A stretch of DNA of 36,612 nt from Pasteurellaceae bacterium 15-036681 (GCA_002002485.1 MQVI01000025.1:1-36612); one strand, 5' to 3'; positions 17,741 to 28,767 are shown, numbered from the stretch's first letter. Notes: generated by a model from the sequence alone, not told the origin. Program-made: numbers and translations.

Positions 17741-18196
17741 ATGATGATTCGTTTTTTCTTGATTATTTTAGGAGTGCTTATCGTGCTTTCAATGGCAGGA
17801 TATGCACTTTCCTTATGGTTTAAATTACGCAAGCAAAAGCAACAGCTTGAGCAAGCGAAAAATGAACGTTTTCGCAATATTACCGATAGCATTGATGTGA
17901 TCGCACGCGCAATGCTGGCAGGGCAATGTGATTTTTCTGAAGGTGTATTACGCTTAAAACCATTACTTGATGTCTTGGGTAAAAAGTTATCAATTTATCC
18001 AGCTATGTGGGAATTGTACCAAGTTGTGGAAAATATGCCGATTTTAGATGAGCGTAAAACTCTCAAACGCAATGAGCGAATGAAATTAGATTTGGAACGT
18101 GAATCGAAAGAAATTGAGCTAGAAGAACAAATCAAACAAGAGCTACAGCAACTGATTGACGAAGTGGCTCAATTTACGAAAACATTAAAATTATAA
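17741..18196 (+). CDS. DUF2489 membrane-anchored protein of unknown function
   Basis: A 151-residue protein beginning with one hydrophobic helix (about residues 3-25, FFLIILGVLIVLSMAGYALSLWF), followed by a long, charged, helical cytoplasmic part with strong coiled-coil character (KQKQQLEQAK near 30; EIELEEQIKQELQQL near 125). It matches the DUF2489 family found between yihI and hemN in Haemophilus-like genomes. Function is not known. It starts 6 bases after yihI, so the two share a transcript. ATG codons at 17741 and 17744 are both possible. Confidence 0.82.
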   Translation: MMIRFFLIILGVLIVLSMAGYALSLWFKLRKQKQQLEQAKNERFRNITDSIDVIARAMLAGQCDFSEGVLRLKPLLDVLGKKLSIYPAMWELYQVVENMPILDERKTLKRNERMKLDLERESKEIELEEQIKQELQQLIDEVAQFTKTLKL

Positions 18197-18222
18197 TTAC
18201 CTCGATTGTAATATGTATTGTC

Positions 18223-18247
18223 GGATAGCAGGGATGCCGATCCTATC
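18223..18247 (-). repeat. REP-like palindrome, degenerate (copy 5)
   Basis: On the minus strand it reads TAGGATCGGCATCCCTGC at its core, a near match to the doublet at 11324-11393 (TAGGATGGGCATCCCTGC). It lies 26 bases after the DUF2489 gene. Confidence 0.65.
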
Positions 18248-18301
18248 AAATATCAAAACATACATATTATAAATTTGAACAAAAGTTGAAGTAGGTTATC
18301 A

Positions 18302-19669
18302 ATGTCAGAAATTATTTGGGATCTTAATCTTATCCAAAAATATAACCAATCTGGGCCTCGTTATACTTCTTACCCAACAGCGTTAGAATTTAACGAATCT
18401 TATAATGATGATGATTTTAAAGCGGCAGCGACGCGCTATCCGAATAAGCCATTGTCACTGTATGTGCATATCCCATTTTGTCACAAGCTTTGTTATTTCT
18501 GCGCTTGTAATAAAATTATTACGCGTCATCAGCACAAGGTGGATATTTATTTAGATTATTTAGAAAAAGAGATCAAATATCGTTCTGAATTATTCAAAGA
18601 TCGTAAGGTGACTCAAATTCACTGGGGCGGCGGTACACCAACGTATTTAGATGAAGATCAATCTTTACGTTTAATGGCGATGCTACGCAAGCATTTTAAT
18701 GTACAAGATGATGCTGAAATCAGTATTGAAATGGATCCGCGTGAAATTGAATTAGATATGCTCGATCACCTCAGAAGTATTGGTTTTAACCGCATCAGCA
18801 TGGGTATCCAAGACTTTAATAAAGAAGTGCAGAAGCTAGTGAACCGCGAGCAAGATGAAGAGTTTATCTTTGCGTTAATGAAACGTGCGCGTGAACTTGG
18901 ATTTGCCTCAACCAACATTGATTTAATTTACGGTTTACCAAAGCAAACAGTGGAAAGTTTTATGTTCACTTTAGAGAAAGTGATTGAACTGAATCCAGAC
19001 CGTATGAGCGTATTTAACTATGCGCATTTACCAAGTCGTTTTGCAGCACAAATTAAGATCAAAGATGAAATGTTGCCAGCACCTGAAACAAAATTAGAGA
19101 TCTTACAAAAAACGATCGAAACCTTAGGTAATGCGGGTTATAAATTTATTGGTATGGATCACTTTGCCAAACCAGATGATGAATTAGCAATTGCTCAAGC
19201 CAAAGGCGAATTACACCGCAATTTCCAAGGCTATACCACTCAAGAAGATGCTGATTTACTCGGTATGGGGGTTTCTGCAATTAGCCTATTAGGCGATAGC
19301 TATGCTCAAAATCATAAGGAACTAAAACAGTATTATGCTGAAGTAGAGATGCGTGGTATCGCATTACACAAAGGCTTGAGCATGACGAAAGATGACTGTT
19401 TACGTCGTGATGTGATCAAAGCATTAATTTGTAATTTTAAACTTGATTATGCAACGGTAGAAAAAGAGTACCAAATTGAGTTTGCAAGTTATTTTGCCGA
19501 AGATCTACAACTATTAGCACCATTAATCCAAGATGGATTGGTTGAGGTTAATGAGAGCGGTTTAGTGGTTTCACCACGTGGACGCTTATTAATTCGTAAT
19601 ATTTGTATGTGTTTTGATATTTATTCAAGACAGCAAGCGAAAAGACAGCAATTTTCAAGAATCATATAA
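18302..19669 (+). CDS. hemN: Oxygen-independent coproporphyrinogen III oxidase (radical SAM)
   Basis: Decarboxylates coproporphyrinogen III to protoporphyrinogen IX without oxygen, in anaerobic heme synthesis. The product is 455 residues (E. coli 457). The [4Fe-4S]-SAM motif is Cys60, Cys64, Cys67 with the extra Cys69 (CHKLCYFCACN) that is typical of true HemN. This separates it from HemW at 34910, which has CVQKCPYCDFN. The GGGTPTYL and GIQDFNKEVQKLVNR motifs are intact. I found no clear FNR box (TTGAT-N4-ATCAA) upstream. Confidence 0.96.
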   Translation: MSEIIWDLNLIQKYNQSGPRYTSYPTALEFNESYNDDDFKAAATRYPNKPLSLYVHIPFCHKLCYFCACNKIITRHQHKVDIYLDYLEKEIKYRSELFKDRKVTQIHWGGGTPTYLDEDQSLRLMAMLRKHFNVQDDAEISIEMDPREIELDMLDHLRSIGFNRISMGIQDFNKEVQKLVNREQDEEFIFALMKRARELGFASTNIDLIYGLPKQTVESFMFTLEKVIELNPDRMSVFNYAHLPSRFAAQIKIKDEMLPAPETKLEILQKTIETLGNAGYKFIGMDHFAKPDDELAIAQAKGELHRNFQGYTTQEDADLLGMGVSAISLLGDSYAQNHKELKQYYAEVEMRGIALHKGLSMTKDDCLRRDVIKALICNFKLDYATVEKEYQIEFASYFAEDLQLLAPLIQDGLVEVNESGLVVSPRGRLLIRNICMCFDIYSRQQAKRQQFSRII

Positions 19670-19727
19670 TTAGTGGACGACGGATCATGATGTGTCCGTT
19701 ATTCACTTACCAAAATGGGACTGTTTT

Positions 19728-22067
19728 ATGAAAAAATACCATTATAGTGCAATTTCTTTAGCAATTATGACCGCTTGCTATAGCTCGGATGCGATGGCGG
19801 ATTTACGTGCGCAATGTTTAGTGAGTGTGCCACAATTCCATGGCGAAGTTGTACAAGGGGATCAAACACAATTACCAGTTTATATTGAATCAGATCGCGC
19901 TGTGATTAATCAGCCTACTGACGCAACTTATACAGGTGATGTCAGTATCAAACAAGGTAATCGTTCAATTATTGCTGATGAAGTTCGAGTAGAACAGAGT
20001 GGTAATAATCAAGAAGCGCGTAATGCTTACCTACGCGGTAACTTTAGCTACCAAGATAATTTGATTCAAGCAACAGGGCAGAATGCAACTGTTGATTTAA
20101 CGAGTAATGATGCACAGCTTGCAAATGCGAATTATCAATTAGTTGGACGCCAAGGCCGTGGTAGTGCAGAAGAAGTTGTAAATGGTACTGATACTCGCAT
20201 GATGAAAAACGCAAGTTTCACTTCTTGTTTGCCTGATGATAACTCATGGTCAATTGAAGCAAATGAAATGATTCAGCATGTGAAAGATGAATATGCTGAA
20301 ATGTGGCATGCTCGTTTTAAAGTATTAGGCGTGCCAGTATTCTATTCTCCATATCTACAATTCCCAATTGGCGATCGTCGTCGTTCTGGTTTATTGATTC
20401 CGAGTGCAGGCCATTCAGGTCGTGATGGTTATTTCTATTCTCAACCATTCTATTGGAATATTGCACCTAATTTAGATGCAACAGTAACACCAACTTATTA
20501 CACGAGCCGTGGCTGGCAAGTTAGTCCTGAATTCCGTTATTTGACTGGATTAGGTGAGGGCAAGGTTGCAGGGGAGTATCTTGGTAGAGAGCGTTTAAGT
20601 GGAGAATACCAAGGTCAATCTCGTCACCTATTATTCTGGCAGCATAACGCAAGTTTTTTAAATAATTGGCGTTTATCTGTTGATTATACCAAAGTGAGTG
20701 ATCACCGTTATTTCTCAGACTTTGATTCTGAATATGGTAATAGTACGGATGGCTATGCGACTCAAAACTTTAAGTTAGGTTATTACCAACCAAACTATAA
20801 TATTTCTATTTCGGGTAAAAAATTCCAAACCTTTGATGATTCTGGAACAAAGCCATATCGTGTATTCCCGAAAATTGATTTTAACTACTATAAGAACGAT
20901 TTAGTCCCTTATGGTGATTTCTCATTCTTCGCACAATCAGCTTACTTTGCAAATGATAGTAAGGATATGCCAACGGCATGGCGTTTCCATGCTGAGCCAG
21001 CATTGAATTTCCCAATTGCCAATCGTTTGGGTAGCATGAATTTAGAAACTAAACTTTATGCAACGCACTATAATCAACAGAAAGGCAAAGCGAATAATGC
21101 GGAAGATGTGAAAAGTAGCGTGACGCGTGTACTTCCTCAAATCAAATTAGACTTCAAAACGACTCTTGAGGCAGATAAGCAGTTATTTAATGGTTTTACT
21201 CAAATCTTAGAGCCTAGAGCACAGTATCTCTATCGCCCATATAAAAATCAGGCAGATATTGGCTCAAAACGCGGTACAGGTTTAGGATTAGGCTATGATT
21301 CTGCATTATTACAACAGGATTATTATTCGCTATTTAATGATCGTCGTTATAGTGGTTTAGACCGTATAGCCTCAGCAAACCAAGTAACATTAGGTGGAAC
21401 AACACGTTTCTTTAATGATAAAACAGGTGCAGAAGTATTTAACTTGAGTGCTGGTCAAATTCACTATTTTAGCCCATCAAAAATTGATGATAATTCGATT
21501 AATAGTACGACGAAACGTTCATCATCTTGGTCATTGGAATCAAACTGGAAGTTCCATCCAAAATGGAATTGGCATGGTAGCTATCAATATGATACGCGTT
21601 TAAATGAAACTTCTTTGGCAAATATGTCACTACAATATAAACCAAAAGAAAATCATGTGATTCAGTTAAATTACCGCTATGCAAGTAAAAACTATATAAA
21701 CCAAAATTTAAGTACTAACCTTTATGGTCAGGATATTAAGCAAGTTGGTGGTGTTGTGGGTTGGGAGTTAACGGATAAAGTCTCGGTGATGGTGAGCCAT
21801 TATCACGATTTAGCCTTGAAAAAAACAGTAGAAAGCCAATTAGGAGTTACCTATAACACTTGTTGTTGGTCTGCAACGTTATACACAGCTCGTCAGTTAG
21901 CGAAATTACCATCAGGTAGAAAGTATAGTTCTGATCGTGATGTTTATTATGATAATCGCTTTGGAATTAACTTCGAATTACGTTTTGGTAATAACTACAA
22001 CAGTGGTGTATCAAGAATGCTAAAACGTGGAAATATTCCATATACAGAAGCGTTTAATATTAATTAA
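19728..22067 (+). CDS. lptD: LPS-assembly outer-membrane protein LptD
   Basis: LptD with LptE forms the outer-membrane translocon that places lipopolysaccharide on the cell surface. The 779-residue precursor has a signal peptide ending near SSDAMA (residue 24), a jellyroll OstA domain (about 40-170: [23 protein letters not shown]) and a 26-strand barrel to the C-terminus. Cysteines correspond to the two disulfide bonds of E. coli LptD: Cys30, one near residue 165 (SFTSCLPDD) and the pair TCCW near 713. An upstream in-frame start at 19692 lacks a ribosome binding site; the start at 19728 gives a clean signal peptide. It is terminated at 22105-22131. Confidence 0.96.
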   Translation: MKKYHYSAISLAIMTACYSSDAMADLRAQCLVSVPQFHGEVVQGDQTQLPVYIESDRAVINQPTDATYTGDVSIKQGNRSIIADEVRVEQSGNNQEARNAYLRGNFSYQDNLIQATGQNATVDLTSNDAQLANANYQLVGRQGRGSAEEVVNGTDTRMMKNASFTSCLPDDNSWSIEANEMIQHVKDEYAEMWHARFKVLGVPVFYSPYLQFPIGDRRRSGLLIPSAGHSGRDGYFYSQPFYWNIAPNLDATVTPTYYTSRGWQVSPEFRYLTGLGEGKVAGEYLGRERLSGEYQGQSRHLLFWQHNASFLNNWRLSVDYTKVSDHRYFSDFDSEYGNSTDGYATQNFKLGYYQPNYNISISGKKFQTFDDSGTKPYRVFPKIDFNYYKNDLVPYGDFSFFAQSAYFANDSKDMPTAWRFHAEPALNFPIANRLGSMNLETKLYATHYNQQKGKANNAEDVKSSVTRVLPQIKLDFKTTLEADKQLFNGFTQILEPRAQYLYRPYKNQADIGSKRGTGLGLGYDSALLQQDYYSLFNDRRYSGLDRIASANQVTLGGTTRFFNDKTGAEVFNLSAGQIHYFSPSKIDDNSINSTTKRSSSWSLESNWKFHPKWNWHGSYQYDTRLNETSLANMSLQYKPKENHVIQLNYRYASKNYINQNLSTNLYGQDIKQVGGVVGWELTDKVSVMVSHYHDLALKKTVESQLGVTYNTCCWSATLYTARQLAKLPSGRKYSSDRDVYYDNRFGINFELRFGNNYNSGVSRMLKRGNIPYTEAFNIN

Positions 22068-22104
22068 TCATGTGGCCTAGGGCTTACTTAAGTTACGCAT
22101 AATT

Positions 22105-22131
22105 CAGCCCCTTTGGGGCTGTTTTGGTTTT
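22105..22131 (+). terminator. Terminator after lptD
   Basis: CAGCCCC (22105-22111), TTT, GGGGCTG (22115-22121), then TTTTGGTTTT. It lies between convergent genes. Confidence 0.85.
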
Positions 22132-22136
22132 ACGTT

Positions 22137-22985
22137 TTATTTTAGGTAGAATGCTTTGATATGTTGAATATTATTTATCAAGTAATCACTGCTTACCAAA
22201 TAATCCATTGCTTGCAGAGAGTTAAATTGAGGATCCAACTGCTGATATAAATCCACTAATTTAGGATTTCCCTCTAAACGAATAAAATCAGCTACTTGTT
22301 GCGCTAATTGATATTTATCGACTTCAGATAATGTTTCAACATTGCAAGCGGTCAGTTTTTCGATTTCTTTTGCAATGACTTGCGGTTTTCCAACCAAATA
22401 ACCACGTTGTGCCTTACTTAGACTACTTAACCACATTCCGTTCGTTTTAGGCATTTTTTCGAGTAATTGAATTAAATCGCTGAGTTCGCCTTGTTTTAAT
22501 TCAAATTCCACCTCGCAAATAGCCTCTTCACCCGCATCATTTTTAACTAAACCTTGATCTAGTGCGATTTCAATTTGAGAATTTTGATATTTAATCAACC
22601 ATTTATGGCGGGTAAAATCGGTGCTAAAGGTTGGAATTAAGTTATCAGCAAGCGTATCGCTATTCTCAATTTGCAAATTAAAGTGCGAAACTAACCGCTT
22701 GAAATCAGGCTGATTATTTGGCAAATCTAAATTATATTCAGGACGGATATGTAGCCCACCGACAATTTCCCCTTTCATTTTTAGAGTCATTTCGTGCTGA
22801 TTATTTTTACTACGTACTCTTAATCCCATCTTATGTTTCGCAAAAAACAGCTCAGGGCTATCGTAGTAAGTGTTCGCTAGTATATCTTTATCCTGCGTGA
22901 AGATATTTTGTTGATTAAGCCAATCGCTCACTACAGCGATGTTTTCTGGCAATAACATAATCTTTAATTCAATTTCGTTTTCCAT
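22137..22985 (-). CDS. CYTH-domain inorganic triphosphatase (YgiF-like, short form)
   Basis: CYTH enzymes hold triphosphate in a tunnel lined by alternating charged residues. The signature EIELK (residues 4-8) is present, with paired basic and acidic residues (GLRVRSKNNQHEMTLKMKG, GGLHIRPEYN, IEIALDQG, CEVEFELKQG, SLSKAQRGY). It aligns with the first ~200 residues of E. coli YgiF. At 282 residues it lacks most of the C-terminal CHAD domain (YgiF is 433); only a short helical tail remains, ending cleanly. The likely reaction is hydrolysis of inorganic triphosphate. It is divergent from ycjX with a 77-base gap. Confidence 0.85.
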   Translation of the reverse strand: MENEIELKIMLLPENIAVVSDWLNQQNIFTQDKDILANTYYDSPELFFAKHKMGLRVRSKNNQHEMTLKMKGEIVGGLHIRPEYNLDLPNNQPDFKRLVSHFNLQIENSDTLADNLIPTFSTDFTRHKWLIKYQNSQIEIALDQGLVKNDAGEEAICEVEFELKQGELSDLIQLLEKMPKTNGMWLSSLSKAQRGYLVGKPQVIAKEIEKLTACNVETLSEVDKYQLAQQVADFIRLEGNPKLVDLYQQLDPQFNSLQAMDYLVSSDYLINNIQHIKAFYLK

Positions 22986-23062
22986 AGTGTTCCTTTAAAC
23001 TATTAGGATTCAGTCTTATATTCTGCTATATTTTCGCTTATTTTTTTGATGAAGTGTACAAG

Positions 23063-24469
23063 ATGTTTAATCAGATTCAGAACCAACTTTATAAATTTGT
23101 GCAACGTGGGCTAGATAATCACCTGCGCCTTGCGGTAACAGGGCTTAGTCGTAGTGGTAAAACCGCTTTTATCACGAGCTTTGTTGATCAACTGTTGCAT
23201 ATTAATTCAGGGAACAATGCGCACCTTAATCTATTTGCTCCCGTACGTAATGGCAAAATTATCTCCGTTAAACGTGTAGAACAACACGATTTAACGGTGC
23301 CACGTTTTGAATATGATAAAAATAGAGCTTGTTTTGAGGCGGAACCTGCCTATTGGTGCCCATCAACGACAGGAATTAGCGAAATTCGTCTTGCTATCAA
23401 ATACCAACGTCAAGATAGCTTATTACGTCATCTCAAAGAAACAGGCACCTTATACCTAGATATTTTCGATTACCCAGGGGAATGGCTACTTGATTTACCA
23501 TTATTATCTCAATCGTTTAAAGAGTGGTGTGAGGCGCAACAGCTGGTACATAAAGGCGAACGAGCAGAGTTAGCGACAGAATGGTTGATGGAAGTCAAAC
23601 AGCTCGATTTAAGTGCAAAAGCCAATGAAAATCAGCTTGCAGATTTAAGTGAAAAATACACCGATTATCTCTTAAAATGTAAAGAAGTGGGAATGCAATA
23701 TATTCAACCTGGGCGTTTTGTATTACCAAATACCGAACGAGGAGCGCCAGTTTATCAGTTCTTCCCATTATTAGATTTAACGGAAAGCGAGTGGCAGAAT
23801 TTAGAGCAAAGCCCAAGTAACAGTATTTTTCATACGCTGAAAAAACGTTATAAACACTATCAGCAAAAGATTGTGAAGCCGTTCTATGAAGACTATTTTT
23901 CACAATTCGATCGCCAAGTGATTTTAGCGGATTGCTTAACGCCATTAAATCATAGTCAACAAGCATTTATTGAGATGAAAATTGGTTTACAGCAACTGTT
24001 TAAGCATTTCCACTATGGCAATCGTTCTCTGTTTAGTCGCCTATTTTCGTCAAATATTGATAAGTTACTGTTTGTGGCAACCAAAGCCGACCATATTACC
24101 AGTGATCAACTCCCCAATTTAGAGAGTCTTATGCGCCAGCTAGTGCAAGAGGGCGGACGACATGCAGAATTTGAAGGAATTGAAACGAGTTATCAAGCGA
24201 TTTCAGCTATTCGAGCAACAGAACCTGTGATCGCAAATCAAAATGGACAAAGTTTTAAAGCCATTCGTGGTATTCGATCAGGCGATAATAAGCTAGTGAC
24301 TCTCTACCCTGGTAGTATGCCAAACCGCTTGCCTGACGCAAATTATTGGCAAACGAACCGTTTTGAGTTCGACCAATTTGAGCCGAAAAAAATCGACTTT
24401 GATCAGCCTATCCCACATTTAAGAATGGACGCCGTTCTACAATTTATTTTGGCAGATAAGCTAGATTAA
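23063..24469 (+). CDS. ycjX: YcjX-family P-loop NTPase (DUF463)
   Basis: A 468-residue relative of E. coli YcjX (465), a GTP-binding, stress-induced protein of uncertain role. The Walker A motif GLSRSGKTAF is near residue 30; DIFDYPGEWLLDLP (about 135), YIQPGRFVLP, and LLFVATKADHI near 340 (the NKxD-like G4 position reads TKAD) are conserved. A GTG at 23054 is also in frame, but the ATG at 23063 gives the E. coli-like start. In E. coli ycjF follows ycjX; here it is absent and the downstream gap holds the candidate toxin-antitoxin locus. Confidence 0.92.
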   Translation: MFNQIQNQLYKFVQRGLDNHLRLAVTGLSRSGKTAFITSFVDQLLHINSGNNAHLNLFAPVRNGKIISVKRVEQHDLTVPRFEYDKNRACFEAEPAYWCPSTTGISEIRLAIKYQRQDSLLRHLKETGTLYLDIFDYPGEWLLDLPLLSQSFKEWCEAQQLVHKGERAELATEWLMEVKQLDLSAKANENQLADLSEKYTDYLLKCKEVGMQYIQPGRFVLPNTERGAPVYQFFPLLDLTESEWQNLEQSPSNSIFHTLKKRYKHYQQKIVKPFYEDYFSQFDRQVILADCLTPLNHSQQAFIEMKIGLQQLFKHFHYGNRSLFSRLFSSNIDKLLFVATKADHITSDQLPNLESLMRQLVQEGGRHAEFEGIETSYQAISAIRATEPVIANQNGQSFKAIRGIRSGDNKLVTLYPGSMPNRLPDANYWQTNRFEFDQFEPKKIDFDQPIPHLRMDAVLQFILADKLD

Positions 24470-24472
24470 AAA

Positions 24473-24500
24473 TTGACAACCTAAGGAAATATTCTATAAT
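24473..24500 (+). promoter_or_regulatory. Consensus promoter of an antisense RNA
   Basis: Exact TTGACA (24473-24478), 16 bases, exact TATAAT (24495-24500), starting 3 bases after the ycjX stop. It is the strongest promoter in the window. No gene follows on this strand for nearly 400 bases. Expected transcript start is about 24507. Confidence 0.85.
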
Positions 24501-24544
24501 TTGAAGAACTGAGCGGATTGCTCCGCCCAGTAAGTTATCTCAAA

Positions 24545-24604
24545 TTAGTAAGCTGGGGAGCTGAGTACTAATAAGAAGATAACTAGGATAATGTACTTAA
24601 ACAT
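24545..24604 (-). CDS. Candidate Ibs-like type I toxin, 19-residue membrane peptide
   Basis: The ORF encodes MFKYIILVIFLLVLSSPAY followed by TAA. It has an excellent ribosome binding site (GAAGGA, seven bases ahead of ATG). E. coli IbsC, as I recall it, is MMRLVIILIVLLLISFSAY: same length, one basic residue near the N-terminus, an unbroken aliphatic helix and a Ser-x-x-Ala-Tyr end. Ibs peptides insert in the inner membrane and depolarise it when made in excess, and are silenced by the antisense Sib RNA. A minus-strand promoter (24681-24709) would give a ~70-base leader, and a strong antisense transcript covers the gene. It is too short for normal gene calling. Toxicity is inferred, not shown. 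Confidence 0.72.
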   Translation of the reverse strand: MFKYIILVIFLLVLSSPAY

Positions 24605-24680
24605 TTTGTTATCCTTCTTCAAGTTGGGTGGATTAAAGGTCGCACCCAGCTCGTTTCCACACTATTGTGAAAACAGAAAT

Positions 24681-24709
24681 ATTATAAAATTCTTTAAAAC
24701 CCTGATCAA
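24681..24709 (-). promoter_or_regulatory. Promoter of the Ibs-like gene
   Basis: On the minus strand: TTGATC (24709-24704), 17 bases, exact TATAAT (24686-24681), with a start near 24674. The -35 lies inside the stem of the antisense RNA's terminator, so the two elements share bases. Confidence 0.65.
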
Positions 24710-24729
24710 GCGATCAGGGTTTTGTTTTT
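24696..24729 (+). terminator. Terminator of the antisense RNA / ycjX transcript
   Basis: Exact 12-base arms AAAACCCTGATC (24696-24707) and GATCAGGGTTTT (24712-24723), loop AAGC, then GTTTTT. Confidence 0.9.
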
Positions 24730-24821
24730 ACTAAATGGTAGCATTCAGATTTCTCTATAAATTTACCTTATTAAAGTTTTGCCTTTTTGCATTTTCTTTT
24801 CAAAATCTCACCGCTTTTAAA

Positions 24822-24850
24822 TTCAAACTTTCTGTAAATTAATGTACAAT
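24822..24850 (+). promoter_or_regulatory. Probable smpB promoter
   Basis: TTCAAA (24822-24827), 17 bases, TACAAT (24845-24850). It lies 42 bases before the smpB start. Confidence 0.45.
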
Positions 24851-24891
24851 CACCCTAATTTTTTCTAACAAATTTAGAATAATAGAGAACT

Positions 24892-25368
24892 ATGGCAAAG
24901 AAACCTAAAGTGGCGTCGAATACGATTGCGTTAAATAAGCGTGCGCGTCACGAATATTTTATTGAAGATGAAATTGAAGCAGGGCTAGAACTTCAAGGAT
25001 GGGAAGTGAAGGCTATGCGTGCGGGCAAAGCTAATATTGGCGATAGCTATGTGATTTTTAAAGATGGGCAAGCTTATCTTTTTGGTGCAACGATTACACC
25101 ATTAACTGTGGCATCAACCCATATTGTGGCAGATCCAACCCGTACCCGTAAACTGTTATTAAACCGTCGTGAGCTTGATTCACTATTTGGTAAAGTAAAC
25201 CGTGATGGTTTTACTGTGGTAGCTCTTTCGCTGTATTGGAAAAATGCGTGGGCGAAGGTGAAAATCGGTTTAGCGAAAGGTAAGAAATTACACGATAAGC
25301 GTGAAGATATTAAAGACCGTGAATGGCAAGTTGCAAAACAACGTATTATGAAGCATTCACAAAGATAG
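24892..25368 (+). CDS. smpB: SsrA-binding protein SmpB
   Basis: SmpB binds tmRNA and brings it to stalled ribosomes for trans-translation. The 158-residue product has the OB-fold core ([31 protein letters not shown] near residues 12-42) and the basic C-terminal tail ([23 protein letters not shown]) that enters the decoding centre. tmRNA itself is not in this window. A GTAG-headed palindrome begins four bases after the stop codon. Confidence 0.98.
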   Translation: MAKKPKVASNTIALNKRARHEYFIEDEIEAGLELQGWEVKAMRAGKANIGDSYVIFKDGQAYLFGATITPLTVASTHIVADPTRTRKLLLNRRELDSLFGKVNRDGFTVVALSLYWKNAWAKVKIGLAKGKKLHDKREDIKDREWQVAKQRIMKHSQR

Positions 25369-25372
25369 TATT

Positions 25373-26732
<1,360 letters not shown>

Positions 26733-26740
26733 TAGTTATA

Positions 26741-26779
26741 AAAAACGCGCTCAAAGTTAAATGGCTTGAGCGTGTTTTT
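26741..26779. terminator. Terminator between serS and cpdB (bidirectional)
   Basis: Fourteen-base arms at 26741-26754 (AAAAACGCGCTCAA) and 26766-26779 with one mismatch, A-rich before and T-rich after, suited to both strands. Confidence 0.85.
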
Positions 26780-26793
26780 ATTTATATCAGAAA

Positions 26794-28767
26794 CTATTTG
26801 CTCAAATCAATTTGATAAATTGCAAACCCAGTTTCATCCGTACCCACTTGAGTCATTGGATATTGGCCATTTTCTGCAATAAATGCTTTTGCTTTATCCG
26901 TTGGTGACGTTTCAAAGCGAACGTCTAGTTTTGCTTTAGTATTGATTGGTGCAATACGCCAGTTTTTGTCCGCAGCAGGGCTAACATGTCCGTGAGCTTT
27001 AGATTCTGCAGTGATGTAGTTCGCTAGAATTTGACGGTTTTCATCAGGAGATGCAAATACAATATGAGAATCGCCAGTACCAGGGAATTTATTACCATAA
27101 GCACGGTAGTTATTCGTTGCGATTAAAAACTCCGCTTTGGGATCAACTGGTTTACCTTCGTAGGTCAAGTTCACTACACGATGAGAATCTGGATTGATTA
27201 AGTTACAATCGCCATCGTAACGCGCTGGTTTAGTAATATCATATTGATATTGTACACCGTCAATTACGTCAAAGTTATAAGTACGGAAACCTTCCCAATC
27301 TAATAAACCTTGTGGTTGTTCACTGGTTGGATCGATTTGTTTGAACATACCTGCACTGCATTCTAACCACTCTTTTAATTCCGCACCTGTTGCTTTTACC
27401 ACTACAAGTGTATTTGGATAGAGGTATAAGTCTGCCGCATTACGGAAAGTCAATTGGCCTTTATCTACCTCTGTGTAGCCTGTTGGATCGTTCTTACGAC
27501 CACCAGCTTTAAATGGTGCGCCTGCACTTAAAATCGGAATACCTGCTAATGCCGGTAATGCTTTCACAGCATTTTCTACATAAGCTTTTTGTGCTTGGTT
27601 TACGATTTGAATTGTTGGATCGTCTTGTACTAATGCTAAGTAGCTGTACATATTTGCTGTCGCACTACCGATTGGTTGAGCAACGAATTTACGAGTCGCC
27701 TCATGAGCAGGTTGGAGTAGTGCTGTAATTTCAGGGTGATTTTCGACCGTTGCCGCTTTTTTCTCGTTATCATAGATAGGGCGAAGAACTGCACTACCAT
27801 CTACGACATGCCATTTTTTACCACGTTTAGCTAAAGTTAAATCTACTACGCTGATATTATTCGCCCAGTAGCCAGCCATACTTTCAGGTACGCCTTTCAT
27901 TGTACCTTTAGCAATATCGGCATTTGGTGATTTCGCAAATTCTTTATTTGGGAATAAGCGGTGTGAGTGACCGAAGATCACCGCATCAATGTCTTTTACA
28001 TCAGCAAGATAGAATGCACAGTTTTCAGCACCCTCTTTGTAAGGTTCATCTGATGGGCCAGTGTGAGCAAGAGCGACAATAACATCTGCACCCGCTTTTT
28101 TCACGATTGGCACATATTTTTCAGCTGTTTTTACGATATCGCGTGCTTCAACTTTACCTTCTAAATTTGCTTTATCCCACACCATTACTTGTGGTGGTAC
28201 AAAGCCGATATAACCGATTTTAACGGTATGTTTTACGCCATCTTCATCAATGATTTGTTTTTCTTGAATTGAATAAGGTTTGAAAGCGGGTTCATCCGTG
28301 CCAGCTTTTACAATATTTGCATTTACAATCGGGAATTTAGCTTCTTTAATTGCGTCGTCTAGGTATTTTAAACCGTAGTTAAATTCATGGTTACCTAGTG
28401 TACCGACTTCATATTTCATCGCATTTAATGCAGCTACCGCAGGGTTAGCTTTGCCTTCTTTATAGCCTACAGCAGCTTGATAATCAGCAATTGGGTTACC
28501 TTGGATTAAGTCTCCATTATCTACTAATACGCTGTTTTTTACTTCCTTACGAGCTTGTTCAATTAAAGTTGCTGCACGTGTAAAGCCAAATTTTTCTGTT
28601 GGTGCATCTTTATAGTAGTCAAAGTCTGTTAAAAAACTATGAATATCAGTTGTTCCAACAATACGCAATTTTGCTTTGCTGTCACCTGCTGCAAACGCAA
28701 AACGGTTTGTACTCAATGCTAAAATGCTAGTTGCACCAATTTGGATAAAGCGTCTTCTGTTCATCAT
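26794..28767 (-). CDS. cpdB: 2',3'-cyclic-nucleotide 2'-phosphodiesterase / 3'-nucleotidase
   Basis: Exported bifunctional enzyme that turns 2',3'-cyclic nucleotides from RNA decay into nucleosides and phosphate. The 657-residue precursor has a metallophosphatase domain ([36 protein letters not shown]) and a C-terminal 5'-nucleotidase substrate domain ([24 protein letters not shown]). The signal begins [19 protein letters not shown], a twin-arginine-type motif (NRRRFI), whereas E. coli CpdB has an ordinary Sec signal. A longer frame starts at 28839, but 28767 (or 28764) follows AGGA at good spacing and matches the Haemophilus start. A CRP site and promoter lie upstream. Confidence 0.96.
   Translation of the reverse strand: MMNRRRFIQIGATSILALSTNRFAFAAGDSKAKLRIVGTTDIHSFLTDFDYYKDAPTEKFGFTRAATLIEQARKEVKNSVLVDNGDLIQGNPIADYQAAVGYKEGKANPAVAALNAMKYEVGTLGNHEFNYGLKYLDDAIKEAKFPIVNANIVKAGTDEPAFKPYSIQEKQIIDEDGVKHTVKIGYIGFVPPQVMVWDKANLEGKVEARDIVKTAEKYVPIVKKAGADVIVALAHTGPSDEPYKEGAENCAFYLADVKDIDAVIFGHSHRLFPNKEFAKSPNADIAKGTMKGVPESMAGYWANNISVVDLTLAKRGKKWHVVDGSAVLRPIYDNEKKAATVENHPEITALLQPAHEATRKFVAQPIGSATANMYSYLALVQDDPTIQIVNQAQKAYVENAVKALPALAGIPILSAGAPFKAGGRKNDPTGYTEVDKGQLTFRNAADLYLYPNTLVVVKATGAELKEWLECSAGMFKQIDPTSEQPQGLLDWEGFRTYNFDVIDGVQYQYDITKPARYDGDCNLINPDSHRVVNLTYEGKPVDPKAEFLIATNNYRAYGNKFPGTGDSHIVFASPDENRQILANYITAESKAHGHVSPAADKNWRIAPINTKAKLDVRFETSPTDKAKAFIAENGQYPMTQVGTDETGFAIYQIDLSK

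Larger units (their letters stand above)
24507..24729 (+). ncRNA. Candidate Sib-like antisense RNA (antitoxin)
   Basis: Bounded by the consensus promoter above and the terminator at 24696-24729, giving an RNA of about 220 bases; a weaker hairpin at 24622-24651 could end it near 145 bases. The 5' end folds into a hairpin (24508-24531, ACTGAGCGGA/TCCGCCCAGT with one mismatch). The RNA is fully complementary to the 19-codon minus-strand ORF at 24545-24604, its ribosome binding site and most of its leader. This is the arrangement of Sib antitoxin RNAs over ibs genes in E. coli. I see no match to 6S, tmRNA, RNase P or SRP RNA. Confidence 0.7.

Noticed and set aside
18200-18301. FNR box ahead of hemN
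   Set aside because: Two TTGAA pieces are direct rather than inverted and do not fit TTGAT-N4-ATCAA.
23595-23966. 123-codon minus-strand ORF
   Set aside because: Opposite ycjX; no recognisable domain.
24591-24734. Plus-strand ORF of 47 codons (MYLNILLSFFKLGG...) inside the antisense RNA
   Set aside because: Only two bases separate the AGGA from its ATG, it runs through the terminator stem, and its sequence is the shadow of the better minus-strand ORF.
24470-24891. tmRNA gene next to smpB
   Set aside because: No tRNA-like ends, tag-peptide frame or CCA-type 3' end; the stretch is explained by the antisense/ORF pair.
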